This document shows, in pieces, positions 43,454 to 53,674 of a stretch of DNA of 64,000 nucleotides. The notes beneath the pieces are model-generated. The model was not told the DNA's origin. It did not search any database and was given only the letters and a program-made list of their open reading frames with translations. Positions within the stretch are counted from its first letter, which is position 1, and every line of letters begins with the position of its first letter. The stretch is from Pseudomonas sp. BP8 (lineage in GTDB: Bacteria; Pseudomonadota; Gammaproteobacteria; Pseudomonadales; Pseudomonadaceae), in assembly GCF_017875955.1 (NCBI RefSeq), contig NZ_JAGINK010000001.1:1650001-1714000 (forward strand), in the 5' to 3' direction. A program made the position numbers and the translations under genes.

Positions 43454-44911
43454 ATGAGTGAAGAGATCCTGATCAACATCACCCCGATGGAATCGCGCGT
43501 GGCAGTGGTGGAAAACGGTGTGCTGCAGGAGGTGCATGTCGAGCGCACCCTGCGCCGCGGCATCGTCGGCAATATCTACAAGGGCAAGGTGGTGCGGGTG
43601 TTGCCTGGCATGCAGGCGGCTTTCATCGACATCGGCCTGGAGCGCGCAGCGTTCATTCACGCCTCGGAGATTTCCCAGCGCGAGGGATCGGCGGTGGAAA
43701 ACATCACCGCACTGGTGCACGAAGGCCAGGCACTGGTGGTTCAAGTAACCAAGGACCCGATCGGCACCAAGGGCGCGCGCTTGACCACGCAGCTGTCGAT
43801 CCCCTCGCGCTACCTGGTGTACATGCCGCGCAGCAGCCATGTCGGGATTTCGCTGAAAATCGAGGATGAAGCCGAGCGCGAACGCCTCAAGAAGGTGGTC
43901 AGCAACTGCGTCGAGCAAGAGAATATCAAGGACGCCGGTGGCTTTATCCTGCGTACTGCTGCCGAGGGCGCTCGCCAAGAGGATATTCTTCAGGATATCC
44001 GCTACCTGCGCCGGCTGTGGGAGCAGATCGCCAGCCAGATCCAGACCTGCGGCGCGCCGATGGTCATCTATGAAGACCTCGGGCTGGCCCTGCGTACCCT
44101 GCGTGACCTGGTCAACCACAAGATCGAGAAGATCCGCATCGACTCGCGGGAAACCTTTCAGAAAACCACGCAATTCGTGGGCGAACTGATGCCGGAGATC
44201 GCCGATCGCCTCGAGCACTATCCCGGTGAACGGCCGATTTTCGACCTGTATGGCGTCGAAGACGAAATCCAGCGTGCCCTTGAACGCAAGGTGCCGCTCA
44301 AGTCCGGCGGTTACCTGGTGGTCGACCCGGCGGAAGCTATGACGACCATCGACGTCAATACCGGGGCGTTCGTGGGCCACCGCAATCTCGAAGAGACCAT
44401 CTTCAAGACCAACCTCGAGGCGGCGACCGCCATTGCCCGGCAACTGCGCCTGCGCAATATCGGCGGGATCATCATCATCGATTTCATCGACATGGAAGAT
44501 GAAGAGCACCAGCGCCAGGTGCTGCGTACCTTGGAAAAACAGCTCGAGCGCGATCACGCCAAGACCAACATCATCGGTATCACCGAGCTCGGTCTGGTGC
44601 AGATGACCCGCAAGCGTACCCGCGAGAGCCTCGAGCAGGTGCTGTGCGAGCCCTGTGCCGGCTGCCAGGGCCGAGGCAAGTTGAAAACTCCGGAAACCAT
44701 CTGCTACGAAATCTTCCGCGAGATCCTCCGTGAGGCGCGCGCCTATCAGGCCGAGGGCTATCGCGTGCTGGCCAACCAGAAAGTGGTCGACCGCCTGCTG
44801 GATGAGGAATCCGGCAATGTCGCCGAACTTGAAACCTTCATCGGTCGAACCATTCGCTTCCAGGTCGAGTCCATGTACTCCCAGGAACAATACGATGTGG
44901 TGCTGCTCTGA
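43454..44911 (+). CDS. rng: Ribonuclease G
   Basis: 485 residues with the RNase E/G layout: S1 domain near residues 35-125 (IYKGKVVRVLPGMQAAFIDIGLERAAFIH), RNase H-like domain, and the DNase I-like catalytic part with DVNTGAFVGHRNLEETIFKTN and IIIDFIDMEDEEHQRQV, giving the two metal-binding aspartates. CEPCAGCQGRGK is the zinc-link region. There is no long C-terminal scaffold, which separates it from RNase E. It matures 16S rRNA 5' ends and decays some mRNAs. Confidence 0.95.
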   Translation: MSEEILINITPMESRVAVVENGVLQEVHVERTLRRGIVGNIYKGKVVRVLPGMQAAFIDIGLERAAFIHASEISQREGSAVENITALVHEGQALVVQVTKDPIGTKGARLTTQLSIPSRYLVYMPRSSHVGISLKIEDEAERERLKKVVSNCVEQENIKDAGGFILRTAAEGARQEDILQDIRYLRRLWEQIASQIQTCGAPMVIYEDLGLALRTLRDLVNHKIEKIRIDSRETFQKTTQFVGELMPEIADRLEHYPGERPIFDLYGVEDEIQRALERKVPLKSGGYLVVDPAEAMTTIDVNTGAFVGHRNLEETIFKTNLEAATAIARQLRLRNIGGIIIIDFIDMEDEEHQRQVLRTLEKQLERDHAKTNIIGITELGLVQMTRKRTRESLEQVLCEPCAGCQGRGKLKTPETICYEIFREILREARAYQAEGYRVLANQKVVDRLLDEESGNVAELETFIGRTIRFQVESMYSQEQYDVVLL

Positions 44912-44990
44912 CGCGTTCTGAAACTCTTCGCCGGGTGGCGAAAACCTCGCTTCGGGCCATAGTTAAGGCACGACTTGGAGGGCAATGGCC

Positions 44991-47900
44991 ATGGGACGTC
45001 TGACCCGCGTTCTCAGCGCCTTGACCCGCTGGGGCTTGGGCCTGTGTGCGCTGCTGGCTGTGCTGGTGGCGTTATATGTAAGCCTGGGCAGGCAGTTGGT
45101 GCCACTGGTGGCCGAGTACCGCGCCGATGTCGAGAGCAAGGCCGAGCAGGCGCTTGGCCTGCCGGTGCATGTGGGCGCACTCGAAGGCCGCTGGAGCGGC
45201 TTGGCCCCGGTGTTGCGCGTGCGTGATCTGCAGTTGGGCGAGGGCGCAGATGCCCTGCGCCTGGACGAGGTCAAGGTGGTCCCTGACCTGTGGGCGAGCC
45301 TCAAAGCGCGCGAGGTACGTCTGGCGCGTATTCAGTTGGGTGGCCTGCAACTGATGGTGCGCGAAGACCAGCACGGCGCCTGGACGCTTGAAGGGCTGCC
45401 GCACACGCAAGACACCGCGACAGACCCAGCCCAGCTATTGCAACGCTTGCAGCAGCTGGGCCGCATCGATGTTTTCGACAGTCAGGTCACGCTTGAGCCC
45501 TGGCAGCGCGATCCAGTCACCCTTACCTACGTCAGCCTCGGCTTGCAGGCAGGTGCTTCGCGTCAGGCCGTTGACCTGCGCGCGACCTTGCCGGATGGTC
45601 AGCCGCTGGCGCTCAGGCTACGCAGCCAGGCCACGGCCGAGGCCTGGCGTGAGGGGGCGGTGCAGGCTTACCTGAGCCTGCCGCAGAGTGATTGGGCGCG
45701 CTGGCTGCCGCCGCGCGTGCTCGGGCAATGGCGGGCCGAAGCGCTGAGTGCCGGTGGTGAGGTGTGGGTCGACTGGCGCAAGGGTGAGTTGCAGCAGGGG
45801 GTTGTGCGCCTCAATGCACCGCAGTTGCGCGGTGCCTATGCAGAGCGCAAGGCGGTCAGCCTGGACAACCTGGCGTTGTCGGCCTGGGTCCGGCGTGGCG
45901 AGAACGGCTACGCGGTGGTGCTCGACTCGCTTGCTGCGAGCATCGGCAAGACCCGTTGGGAAACCCACTTGCAGGTACAGCAGCGGCGCTCGCAAACGCC
46001 GGCCGAGGAAGCCTGGCAGGTCCAGGCCGATCGTCTCGACCTGACCCCACTGACTCCGCTGGTCCAGGCACTGGCGCCGCTGCCAGAGAAACTCATGGCG
46101 GTGGTCGATGCGCTAAAGGTCTCCGGCGCCTTGCGCAATGTCAGCCTGGACATTCGGCCCAAGGCCGAGGGCGACCAGCGGTTGCAGTTCGCTGCCAACC
46201 TTGAGCGTGTCGGCTTCGATGCCTATCACGGCGCGCCGGGGGCCGGCAATGTCAGCGGCAGCATCGCCGGTGACCTCGGGCACGGCGAACTGCGCCTTGA
46301 TACTGATGCGTTCATGCTGCACCTGTACCCGATCTTCGCCAAACCCTGGCATTACCAACAGGCCAATGCACTGCTCACCTGGCGGCTCGACAAGCAGGGT
46401 TTCACCCTCATCGCGCCGTACCTGAAAGTGCTCGGCGAAGAGGGCAAGATTGCGGGTGACTTCCTCATCCGCCTGCTGTTCGAGCCCGGCAGCGAGAGCT
46501 ACATGGACTTGCGCGTCGGCCTGACGGAAGGTGATGGTCGTTATACCGCCAAGTACCTCCCGGAAGTGCTCAGTCCAGCGCTCGACGAATGGCTACGCTC
46601 TGCCATCGTCAAAGGCACTGTCGACGAGGGCTATTTCCAGTACCAGGGTTCGCTGAACCATGACGCAAGTCCCGAGTCACGCAGCATCAGCCTGTTCTTC
46701 AAGGTGCGCGATGCGGCGCTCGATTTCCAGCCCGGCTGGCCGCAGGTGCAGCAGGTCGCCGGTGACGTCCTGATCGAAGACAGCGGCGTGCGCATCAAGG
46801 CCCAGCGTGGCTTGTTGCTCGACACCAAGGTCAGCGACGTCAGTGTCGACATTCCCCATGTCGACGCCGGCCAGCACAGCCATCTGTATCTTGAGGGCGA
46901 CTTTGACGGTGGCCTCGGCGATGGCCTGAAGATTCTCCAGCAGGCGCCGATCGGTACCGGCGAGATCTTTGCTGGCTGGGAAGGCGAGGGGCCACTCAAG
47001 GGCAAAGTAAAGCTGGATGTGCCGCTGGCCAAGGGCGAGCAGCCCAAGGTGCAGGTGGATTTCGCCACCGCTGGCGCGCGCTTGCAGGTGGCGCCGCCGA
47101 CCTTGGAACTGAGCAAGCTCAAGGGCGATTTCAGCTTTGATCTGGACAAAGGCCTGAGTGGCAAGGGCATCACCTTGCAAGCATTTGGCAAGCCGGTCAG
47201 TGCGCAGATCCTTGCGCAAGGCCAGGCTGGGCAGATGCAGACCCGCATCAACGCCACCGGTCAGGTGGCACTGCCGGCCCTGACCGACTGGTTGCAGTTC
47301 AAGCAGACCTTGCCTGCCAGCGGCGATCTGCCTTACCAGTTGCAACTCGATTTCGGCAGTCGGGATAACCAGCTCAGCGTCGAGTCGTCGCTCAAAGGCT
47401 TGGCCATCGACCTGCCAGCGCCGTTTGGCAAGGCGGCCGAAGAGGTGCGCGATAGCCGCTTCAGCATGTCCCTGAAGGGCGCCGAACGGCGTTTTGATGC
47501 TGCCTATACCGATCTAGCCCGCTTCGCCTATGCCGCGCCCGCCGACAAGCTGGACCAAGGTCGTGGCGAATTGCTCCTGGGTAGCGGTACAGCCCAGGTG
47601 CCATCTGGGCAGGGCCTGCGTGTGCGTGGCCGGCTGGAGACGCTCGACCTTGAACCCTGGCAGCAACAGGCGCAGCGCTTCGCCGGGGAAGACCCAGGTG
47701 GCAGTGCACGCCAGAACCTGCAAGGTGTCGACCTGAGCATTGGCCAGCTCAAGGCCTACGGCATGGACCTGAACCAGGCCGTGGTACGCCTGGCGCGTGG
47801 TGCCAGTGCGTGGGACCTGCGCCTGGACAGCAAGGAAGTCATCGGCAACGCGCGGATCCCCGACGCCAAGGCACAAGCCATGCTGGTCAAACTGCAGACC

Positions 47901-48806
47901 TTGCGCCTGCCGCCGGCGGACCCCGCGCAAGCGCAAAGCGAGGATGCGCCTGACCCGCTGGCCACGTTTGATCCGCGCAAAGTCCCCGCGCTCGACCTGA
48001 CCATCGACAAGCTCTACCGCGGTGACGACCTGTTCGGCAGTGTGGCGCTCAAGCTGCGACCGACCTCGCGTGGGGTCTCCTTCGACGACATCGACCTTGA
48101 ACTCAAAGGCCTGCACATCGATGGCAGTGGCGGCTGGGAAGGCGATCCAGGGACGACCTCCAGTTGGTACAAAGGCCGCTTGGACGGCAACAACCTGGCA
48201 GATGTACTCAAGGCGTTTGGCTTTGCTCCGACGGTTACCAGCCGCGATTTTCGTCTGGATGTCGACGGTCGTTGGCCGGGCTCGCCGGCCTGGGTGGGCG
48301 TCAAACGGTTCTCCGGCAGCCTCGATGCGGCCCTGCGCACTGGCCAGTTCGTCGAGGTCGATGGCAGTGCCCAGGCCTTGCGGGTGTTTGGCCTGCTCAA
48401 TTTCAACTCGATTGGCCGGCGCCTGCGCCTGGACTTTTCCGACCTGTTCGACAAAGGCTTGGCCTATGATCGAGTCAAGGGCCTGTTGGTCGGCAGTGAG
48501 GGGGTGTACGTGACCCGCGAGCCGATCACCATCACCGGCCCTTCGAGCAACTTCGAGCTGGACGGCACACTGGACATGGTCCGTGACCGGGTCGCTGCCA
48601 ACCTGCAAGTGACCTTGCCGGTGACCAACAACCTGCCGTTGGCGGCGCTGATCGTCGGTGCCCCGGCCATTGGCGGTGCGCTGTTTCTGGTCGATCGACT
48701 GATTGGCGACCGGGTATCGCGTTTCGCCAGCGTGCACTATCGAGTCGAAGGGCCGTGGAAAGAGCCTAAAATCACCTTTGTGAAACCTTTCGAAAAATCT
48801 CGCTAG
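44991..48806 (+). CDS. yhdP: YhdP-family AsmA-like phospholipid transport protein
   Basis: About 1271 residues: an N-terminal membrane helix (WGLGLCALLAVLVALYVSLG) and a very long repeating beta-rich periplasmic body of the AsmA/TamB/YhdP group, which bridges the envelope and moves phospholipids to the outer membrane. A C-terminal hydrophobic stretch (NNLPLAALIVGAPAIGGALF) precedes FEKSR. Two ATGs six bases apart are possible; the second (44991) sits at the better distance from GGAGG. It follows rng by about 80 bases, and the nitrilase-like gene comes 8 bases later. Confidence 0.88.
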   Translation: MGRLTRVLSALTRWGLGLCALLAVLVALYVSLGRQLVPLVAEYRADVESKAEQALGLPVHVGALEGRWSGLAPVLRVRDLQLGEGADALRLDEVKVVPDLWASLKAREVRLARIQLGGLQLMVREDQHGAWTLEGLPHTQDTATDPAQLLQRLQQLGRIDVFDSQVTLEPWQRDPVTLTYVSLGLQAGASRQAVDLRATLPDGQPLALRLRSQATAEAWREGAVQAYLSLPQSDWARWLPPRVLGQWRAEALSAGGEVWVDWRKGELQQGVVRLNAPQLRGAYAERKAVSLDNLALSAWVRRGENGYAVVLDSLAASIGKTRWETHLQVQQRRSQTPAEEAWQVQADRLDLTPLTPLVQALAPLPEKLMAVVDALKVSGALRNVSLDIRPKAEGDQRLQFAANLERVGFDAYHGAPGAGNVSGSIAGDLGHGELRLDTDAFMLHLYPIFAKPWHYQQANALLTWRLDKQGFTLIAPYLKVLGEEGKIAGDFLIRLLFEPGSESYMDLRVGLTEGDGRYTAKYLPEVLSPALDEWLRSAIVKGTVDEGYFQYQGSLNHDASPESRSISLFFKVRDAALDFQPGWPQVQQVAGDVLIEDSGVRIKAQRGLLLDTKVSDVSVDIPHVDAGQHSHLYLEGDFDGGLGDGLKILQQAPIGTGEIFAGWEGEGPLKGKVKLDVPLAKGEQPKVQVDFATAGARLQVAPPTLELSKLKGDFSFDLDKGLSGKGITLQAFGKPVSAQILAQGQAGQMQTRINATGQVALPALTDWLQFKQTLPASGDLPYQLQLDFGSRDNQLSVESSLKGLAIDLPAPFGKAAEEVRDSRFSMSLKGAERRFDAAYTDLARFAYAAPADKLDQGRGELLLGSGTAQVPSGQGLRVRGRLETLDLEPWQQQAQRFAGEDPGGSARQNLQGVDLSIGQLKAYGMDLNQAVVRLARGASAWDLRLDSKEVIGNARIPDAKAQAMLVKLQTLRLPPADPAQAQSEDAPDPLATFDPRKVPALDLTIDKLYRGDDLFGSVALKLRPTSRGVSFDDIDLELKGLHIDGSGGWEGDPGTTSSWYKGRLDGNNLADVLKAFGFAPTVTSRDFRLDVDGRWPGSPAWVGVKRFSGSLDAALRTGQFVEVDGSAQALRVFGLLNFNSIGRRLRLDFSDLFDKGLAYDRVKGLLVGSEGVYVTREPITITGPSSNFELDGTLDMVRDRVAANLQVTLPVTNNLPLAALIVGAPAIGGALFLVDRLIGDRVSRFASVHYRVEGPWKEPKITFVKPFEKSR

Positions 48807-48814
48807 GAGCAGTG

Positions 48815-49666
48815 ATGAAGTCAGCGGTGATTCAGATGGTCAGCCAGGACGATGTGCAGGCCAACCTGCAGCGCGCTGGCGCGCTGCTTGAGCAAGCTGC
48901 CGCAGGCGGCGCACGGCTGGCGGTACTCCCGGAAAACTTCGCCGCCATGGGCCGTCGTGACGCGGCCGTCATCGGTCGCGCGGAGGTGCGTGGCGAGGGG
49001 CCGATCCTGCCATGGTTGAAACGCACCGCTCGCGACCTCAGATTATGGATAGTCGCCGGTACTCTGCCCTTGCCGCCGGTCGACCAGCCCGATGCCAAAG
49101 CGCATGCCTGTTCGCTGCTGATCGACGAGGATGGCCAGGTAGCGGCCCGTTACGACAAGCTGCACCTGTTTGATGTCGACGTGGCGGACAACCGTGGTCG
49201 CTACCGCGAGTCCGATGATTATGCCCATGGCGGCCACGTGGTGGTTGCCGATACCCCAGTGGGCCGGTTGGGCTTGTCGGTGTGCTATGACCTGCGTTTT
49301 CCCGAGTTGTACAGCGCCCTGCGCGCGGCGGGCGCCGAGCTGATCAGCGCACCGGCGGCTTTTACCGCGGTAACCGGCGCGGCGCATTGGGAAGTGCTGA
49401 TTCGCGCGCGAGCGATCGAGACCCAGTGCTACCTGCTGGCTGCAGCACAAGGCGGGATCCACCCAGGACCACGGGAAACCCACGGCCAAGCGGCGATCGT
49501 CGACCCTTGGGGGCGGATCGTCGCTGAGCAGGCACGCGGTGAAGCCGTGCTGCTGGCTGAACGCAATATCGATGAACAAGCGTCCATACGGGCGCGGATG
49601 CCGGTGATAGAGCACCGGCGCTTTTTCTCGCAGGACGCCTTGCGGCCTGCGCACACCTCGGAGTGA
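48815..49666 (+). CDS. Carbon-nitrogen hydrolase (nitrilase superfamily, Nit1-like)
   Basis: 283 residues with the Glu-Lys-Cys triad: Glu40 in [11 protein letters not shown], Lys in [10 protein letters not shown], and Cys in [14 protein letters not shown]. It resembles the Nit1/NitFhit group that deaminates damaged glutathione (deaminated glutathione amidase). The ATG at 48815 has GGAG 6 bases upstream; a GTG three bases earlier is the longer open frame's start. Between yhdP and tldD, as in other gamma-proteobacteria. Confidence 0.88.
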   Translation: MKSAVIQMVSQDDVQANLQRAGALLEQAAAGGARLAVLPENFAAMGRRDAAVIGRAEVRGEGPILPWLKRTARDLRLWIVAGTLPLPPVDQPDAKAHACSLLIDEDGQVAARYDKLHLFDVDVADNRGRYRESDDYAHGGHVVVADTPVGRLGLSVCYDLRFPELYSALRAAGAELISAPAAFTAVTGAAHWEVLIRARAIETQCYLLAAAQGGIHPGPRETHGQAAIVDPWGRIVAEQARGEAVLLAERNIDEQASIRARMPVIEHRRFFSQDALRPAHTSE

Positions 49667-49668
49667 CT

Positions 49669-51108
49669 ATGAGCCAGATGTTATCCACCGTCAGTGAGCA
49701 GCTCCTGGCCCCGGGCGGACTGACCCTGGACAGCCTGCAGGCTGTGCTGGGCGAATTGGCAGGTCCCGGCATCGACGCCGCTGACCTCTACTTCCAGGGC
49801 CAGATCTCGGAAACCTGGGCGCTGGAAGACGGCATCGTCAAGGAAGGCAGCTTCAACCTTGACCAGGGCGTGGGCGTACGTGCCCTGTCCGGTGAGAAAA
49901 CCGGCTTTGCCTACAGCAACGCGATCAACCTCGAAGCCCTGACTTCCGCAGCGCGTGCGGCCCGTTCGATTTCCCGCGCCGGGCAGAACGGCGCGGTGCA
50001 AGCGTTTCGCAGCCAGGACGTGGCGGCGCTGTATGCACCGGACAATCCGTTGGACGTGCTCAGCCGGGCCGAGAAGGTCGAGTTGCTCAAGCGTGTCGAC
50101 GTCGCCACGCGTGCACTTGATTCGCGCATCCAGCAGGTCAGCGTGAGCATGGCCGGCGTCTGGGAACGTATTCTGGTAGCCGCCGCCGATGGCAGCCTGG
50201 CCGCCGACGTGCGTCCCCTGGTGCGCTTCAACGTCAGCGTGATCGTCGAAAAAGATGGCCGTCGCGAACGTGGCGGGCAGGGCGGCGGCGGGCGTACCGA
50301 CTACCGCTTCTTCACTGAAGAGCGGGTCATGGGCTACGCCCGGGAAGCCCTGCGCCAGGCGCTGGTCAATCTCGACGCCAAGCCGGCCCCGGCCGGCACC
50401 TTGCCGGTAGTGCTCGGCCCAGGCTGGTCCGGTGTGCTCCTGCACGAAGCGGTGGGCCACGGCCTGGAAGGCGACTTCAACCGCAAGGGCAGCTCCGCCT
50501 ACAGTGGCAAGATTGGCGAGAAGGTCGCCTCGAGCCTGTGCACCATCGTCGATGATGGCACCCTCGAAGGCCGCCGTGGCTCGCTCAGCGTCGACGACGA
50601 AGGTACGCCGACCGAGTGCACCACGCTGATCGAGAACGGCATTCTCAAGGGCTACATGCAGGACAAGCTCAACGCGCGCCTGATGGGCATGGCGGTCACC
50701 GGTAACGGTCGTCGTGAATCCTACGCGCACCTGCCAATGCCGCGCATGACCAATACCTACATGCGCGCCGGTGACAGCGATCCGCAAGAGATCATTGCCT
50801 CGGTGAAGAAGGGTATCTACTGCGCCAACCTGGGCGGTGGTCAAGTCGACATCACCAGCGGCAAGTTCGTCTTCTCTACCAGCGAGGCCTACCTGATCGA
50901 GGACGGCAAGATCACCGCGCCGGTCAAGGGCGCAACGTTGATCGGCAACGGCCCTGAGGCGATGAGCCGGGTATCGATGGTGGGTAATGACCTGGCCCTG
51001 GACAGTGGCGTGGGGACATGTGGCAAGGATGGCCAGTCGGTGCCAGTGGGTGTTGGTCAGCCGACGCTGAAACTGGATGCGATCACCGTGGGCGGGACCG
51101 GCGCTTGA
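49669..51108 (+). CDS. tldD: Metalloprotease subunit TldD
   Basis: 479 residues with the TldD zinc motif [11 protein letters not shown] (HExxxH) and the TldD signature [15 protein letters not shown] early in the chain. With PmbA/TldE it forms a heterodimeric protease that unwinds and trims peptides such as microcin B17 precursor or CcdA. The ATG at 49669 has GGAG 5 bases upstream. It directly follows the nitrilase-like gene. PmbA is encoded at 51811-53157, separated by darP on the opposite strand. Confidence 0.95.
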   Translation: MSQMLSTVSEQLLAPGGLTLDSLQAVLGELAGPGIDAADLYFQGQISETWALEDGIVKEGSFNLDQGVGVRALSGEKTGFAYSNAINLEALTSAARAARSISRAGQNGAVQAFRSQDVAALYAPDNPLDVLSRAEKVELLKRVDVATRALDSRIQQVSVSMAGVWERILVAAADGSLAADVRPLVRFNVSVIVEKDGRRERGGQGGGGRTDYRFFTEERVMGYAREALRQALVNLDAKPAPAGTLPVVLGPGWSGVLLHEAVGHGLEGDFNRKGSSAYSGKIGEKVASSLCTIVDDGTLEGRRGSLSVDDEGTPTECTTLIENGILKGYMQDKLNARLMGMAVTGNGRRESYAHLPMPRMTNTYMRAGDSDPQEIIASVKKGIYCANLGGGQVDITSGKFVFSTSEAYLIEDGKITAPVKGATLIGNGPEAMSRVSMVGNDLALDSGVGTCGKDGQSVPVGVGQPTLKLDAITVGGTGA

Positions 51109-51125
51109 GTCATCAACGCATCACC

Positions 51126-51161
51126 GGCCGCAGCTGCTCCCGGATGGGAGCGGCTGCGGCC
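51126..51161. terminator. Long hairpin between convergent tldD and darP
   Basis: GGCCGCAGCTGCTCCC (51126-51141), loop GGAT, and GGGAGCGGCTGCGGCC (51146-51161) form a 16-bp stem with one mismatch. No T-run follows on either side. It may be a transcript end for both genes or a degenerate REP relative. Confidence 0.55.
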
Positions 51162-51180
51162 GATGGCTGTCTGGCAGAAC

Positions 51181-51702
51181 TCAGCGCAAGCCGCGCTGGG
51201 TTTCGTCAAGGTCACGAATGTACTTGAAGACCTTGCGCGCGGCCGCGGGCGGTTTGTCCCGCGCCTTTTCGTGCTGAGCATGGCGGATCAGCGAGCGCAG
51301 GTGCTGACGGTCGGTCTCAGGGTATTCCTGGACAAACCGCTCGAGGTCCTCGTCGTTGCCGTCGACCAGACGGTCGCGCCAGCGCTCGAGGCTGTGGAAG
51401 CGCTCGTTGTACTGGCGGGTAGAGCTGTCGAGCTGCTCGATCACCGCGTTGATGGCGTCGATGTCCTGGTCGCGCATCAGCTTGCCGACAAACGACATGT
51501 GGCGTTTGCGGGCAATGTGCGCAGTGTGCTTGCTGGCATCGGCCAGCGCCTTGCGCAAGGGGTCGGTCAAGGGCAGGCGAGCCAGTGTATCGGCCTTGAG
51601 CGTCGTCAGGCGCTCGCCGAGTTCGACCAGGGCCAGAAGCTCGCGCTTGATCTGGGTTTTGCTTTTTTCGCCGTCGAAGGCGTCGTCGTATGAATCAACC
51701 AT
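51181..51702 (-). CDS. darP: Ribosome biogenesis factor DarP (YjgA, DUF615)
   Basis: 173 residues, mainly helical and highly charged, beginning [20 protein letters not shown] with the usual DUF615 motifs [32 protein letters not shown] and the C-terminal [20 protein letters not shown]. YjgA/DarP binds late 50S precursors and helps peptidyl-transferase centre folding. ATG at 51700-51702; the longer open frame to 52479 runs antisense to pmbA. It lies on the minus strand between tldD and pmbA, a conserved arrangement. Confidence 0.92.
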   Translation of the reverse strand: MVDSYDDAFDGEKSKTQIKRELLALVELGERLTTLKADTLARLPLTDPLRKALADASKHTAHIARKRHMSFVGKLMRDQDIDAINAVIEQLDSSTRQYNERFHSLERWRDRLVDGNDEDLERFVQEYPETDRQHLRSLIRHAQHEKARDKPPAAARKVFKYIRDLDETQRGLR

Positions 51703-51810
51703 GGTGGCAGTCCGCTGGAAAACGCCGCCATGATAACCAGTCGGGGGCCGCTTGTCCGGCCCGGTCGTAGAATGACCCTTGCCGTAAGCAGAATTTGAGT
51801 GGAGAAAACC

Positions 51811-53157
51811 ATGAGTGCAGTCCAGAGCATTGGCCCCAAGGACCTGCCGGCATTGCAGGAGCAAGTCGAAGCGATCGTTGCCGAGGCGCGCCGCCAAGGC
51901 GCCAGCGCTTGTGAGGTGGCGGTGTCGCTGGAACAGGGGTTGTCCACCACGGTGCGCCAGCGTGAGGTCGAGACGGTTGAATTCAATCGCGACCAAGGCT
52001 TCGGTATCACCCTCTATGTTGGCCAGCGCAAGGGCTCGGCGAGCACCTCGGCGAGCGGCGCCGACGCCATTCGCGAGACCGTTGCCGCGGCCCTGGCGAT
52101 CGCCAAGCATACCTCCGAAGACGAGTGCGCCGGCCTGGCCGATGCGGCGCTGATGGCCCGCGACCTTCCCGAACTCGACCTCTATCACGACTGGAACATC
52201 GATCCCGAGCAGGCGATCGAAATGGCCCTGACGTGTGAAGAAGCAGCGTTCGAGGCCGACCCGCGAATCAAGAACGCCGACGGCACTAGCCTCAATACCC
52301 ATCAGGGCTGCCGCGTCTATGGCAATAGCCATGGCTTCATCGGTGGCTATGCATCGACCCGGCACAGCCTGAGCTGTGTGATGATCGCCGAGGGCGAAGG
52401 GCAGATGCAGCGTGACTACTGGTACGACGTCAATCGCCAGGGCGAGCTGCTCGCCGACCCGCGCAGCATTGGCGTGCACGCCGCGCAGCGTGCGGCCAGT
52501 CGCCTGGGCGCGCGGCCGGTACCAACCTGTGAGGTCCCGGTGCTGTTCTCGGCAGAGCTGGCGGGCGGCCTGTTCGGCAGTTTCCTGGGGGCGATCTCCG
52601 GCGGCAATCTGTACCGTAAGTCATCGTTTCTTGATGGCGCCATCGGCCAGCAGCTGTTTCCTAGCTGGTTGACCCTGGATGAACGCCCACACCTGCCGCG
52701 GGCGCTAGGCAGTGCGTCGTTCGACGGGGACGGCTTGGCGACCTACGCCAAGCCGTTCGTCGACAATGGTCAGCTGGTGTCCTACCTGCTGGGCACCTAT
52801 TCCGGCCGCAAGTTGGGCCTGCCAAGCACGGCCAACTCCGGCGGCGTGCACAACCTGTTCGTCACCCATGGTGTCGAGGACCAGGCGGCGCTGATCCGGC
52901 GGATGGGCCGCGGCTTGCTGGTGACAGAATTGATGGGGCATGGCTTGAACATGGTGACTGGCGATTACTCGCGCGGTGCCGCGGGCTTCTGGGTCGAAAA
53001 CGGAGTGATCCAGTTCCCTGTTCAGGAAGTAACTATCGCCGGCAATATGAAGGATATGTTCCAGCAGATTGTGGCGATTGGTAGCGATATCGAGACGCGC
53101 AGCAACATCCACACCGGCTCTGTGCTGATCGAGCGGATGACCGTCGCTGGTAGTTGA
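51811..53157 (+). CDS. pmbA: Metalloprotease subunit PmbA (TldE)
   Basis: 448 residues, homologous to TldD but without a zinc HExxxH motif, as normal for this subunit. Hallmarks are [20 protein letters not shown], the [20 protein letters not shown] segment, and [20 protein letters not shown] near the C-terminus. It is the structural partner of TldD in the heterodimer. GGAG lies 6 bases before the ATG; the open frame begins four codons earlier at a GTG. A clear terminator follows. Confidence 0.93.
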   Translation: MSAVQSIGPKDLPALQEQVEAIVAEARRQGASACEVAVSLEQGLSTTVRQREVETVEFNRDQGFGITLYVGQRKGSASTSASGADAIRETVAAALAIAKHTSEDECAGLADAALMARDLPELDLYHDWNIDPEQAIEMALTCEEAAFEADPRIKNADGTSLNTHQGCRVYGNSHGFIGGYASTRHSLSCVMIAEGEGQMQRDYWYDVNRQGELLADPRSIGVHAAQRAASRLGARPVPTCEVPVLFSAELAGGLFGSFLGAISGGNLYRKSSFLDGAIGQQLFPSWLTLDERPHLPRALGSASFDGDGLATYAKPFVDNGQLVSYLLGTYSGRKLGLPSTANSGGVHNLFVTHGVEDQAALIRRMGRGLLVTELMGHGLNMVTGDYSRGAAGFWVENGVIQFPVQEVTIAGNMKDMFQQIVAIGSDIETRSNIHTGSVLIERMTVAGS

Positions 53158-53175
53158 TTCAACAGATGCCCACAG

Positions 53176-53202
53176 AACCCGGCCCACGTGCCGGGTTTTT
53201 TG
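53176..53202 (+). terminator. Rho-independent terminator of pmbA
   Basis: CCCGGC (53178-53183), a short loop CCACGT with GCCGGG at 53190-53195, and TTTTTTG: a normal terminator 19 bases after the pmbA stop. Confidence 0.9.
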
Positions 53203-53241
53203 TTTGTCGTTTTCCACTTGAAGTGATTCTATTTATCACTT

Positions 53242-53260
53242 AATAATGAATATCATTATC
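53242..53260. promoter_or_regulatory. Fur box upstream of fagA
   Basis: AATAATGAATATCATTATC matches 16 of 19 positions of the Fur consensus GATAATGATAATCATTATC. It lies 22 bases before the chosen fagA start, in the promoter position expected for the fagA-fumC-orf-sodA operon, which is Fur-controlled in P. aeruginosa. Confidence 0.85.
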
Positions 53261-53281
53261 CAGACACCAGCGATGATGTTC

Positions 53282-53674
53282 ATGAAATCCGTCCTTCACG
53301 AATTGCCCTACCTGGAAAACTGGCGCTGGCTCAGCCGGCGCATTCGCTGCGCCCTCGACCCTGATGAGCCGCGCCTTATCGAGCACTACCTGGCGGAAGG
53401 TCGCTACCTGGTGTGCTGCACCGAGACCTCGCCATGGACGGTGGCCCTGACCTCATTCCGCTTGCTGCTGGATACCGCCGGCGACCGCATGCTGCCTTGG
53501 CATTGGCGCGCCCAGTGCCTCGACCAGGCCTGGCGGCCGTTGCTCGACCTGCGCAACCTCGATCGCCGCGAACAGAACCAGCGCTGGCAGCCCTATGCCC
53601 TGCAGCTCGCCAATTGCGTGCTGCTGCCTTCTATTTCTCCCGATGAACTGATGCAAGGAATTGATAATGAGTAA
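53282..53674 (+). CDS. fagA: Fur-associated protein FagA
   Basis: About 130 residues, MKSVLHELPYLENWRWLSRR to DELMQGIDNE, with no recognised catalytic motif and several Trp and Arg residues. It is the first gene of the fumC-sodA operon, matching fagA of P. aeruginosa in position; the function is unknown. The longest open frame begins at an ATG (53246) inside the Fur box and is unlikely; ATGs at 53273 and 53282 are both possible, neither with a strong ribosome-binding site. It overlaps fumC by 8 bases. Confidence 0.78.
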   Translation: MKSVLHELPYLENWRWLSRRIRCALDPDEPRLIEHYLAEGRYLVCCTETSPWTVALTSFRLLLDTAGDRMLPWHWRAQCLDQAWRPLLDLRNLDRREQNQRWQPYALQLANCVLLPSISPDELMQGIDNE

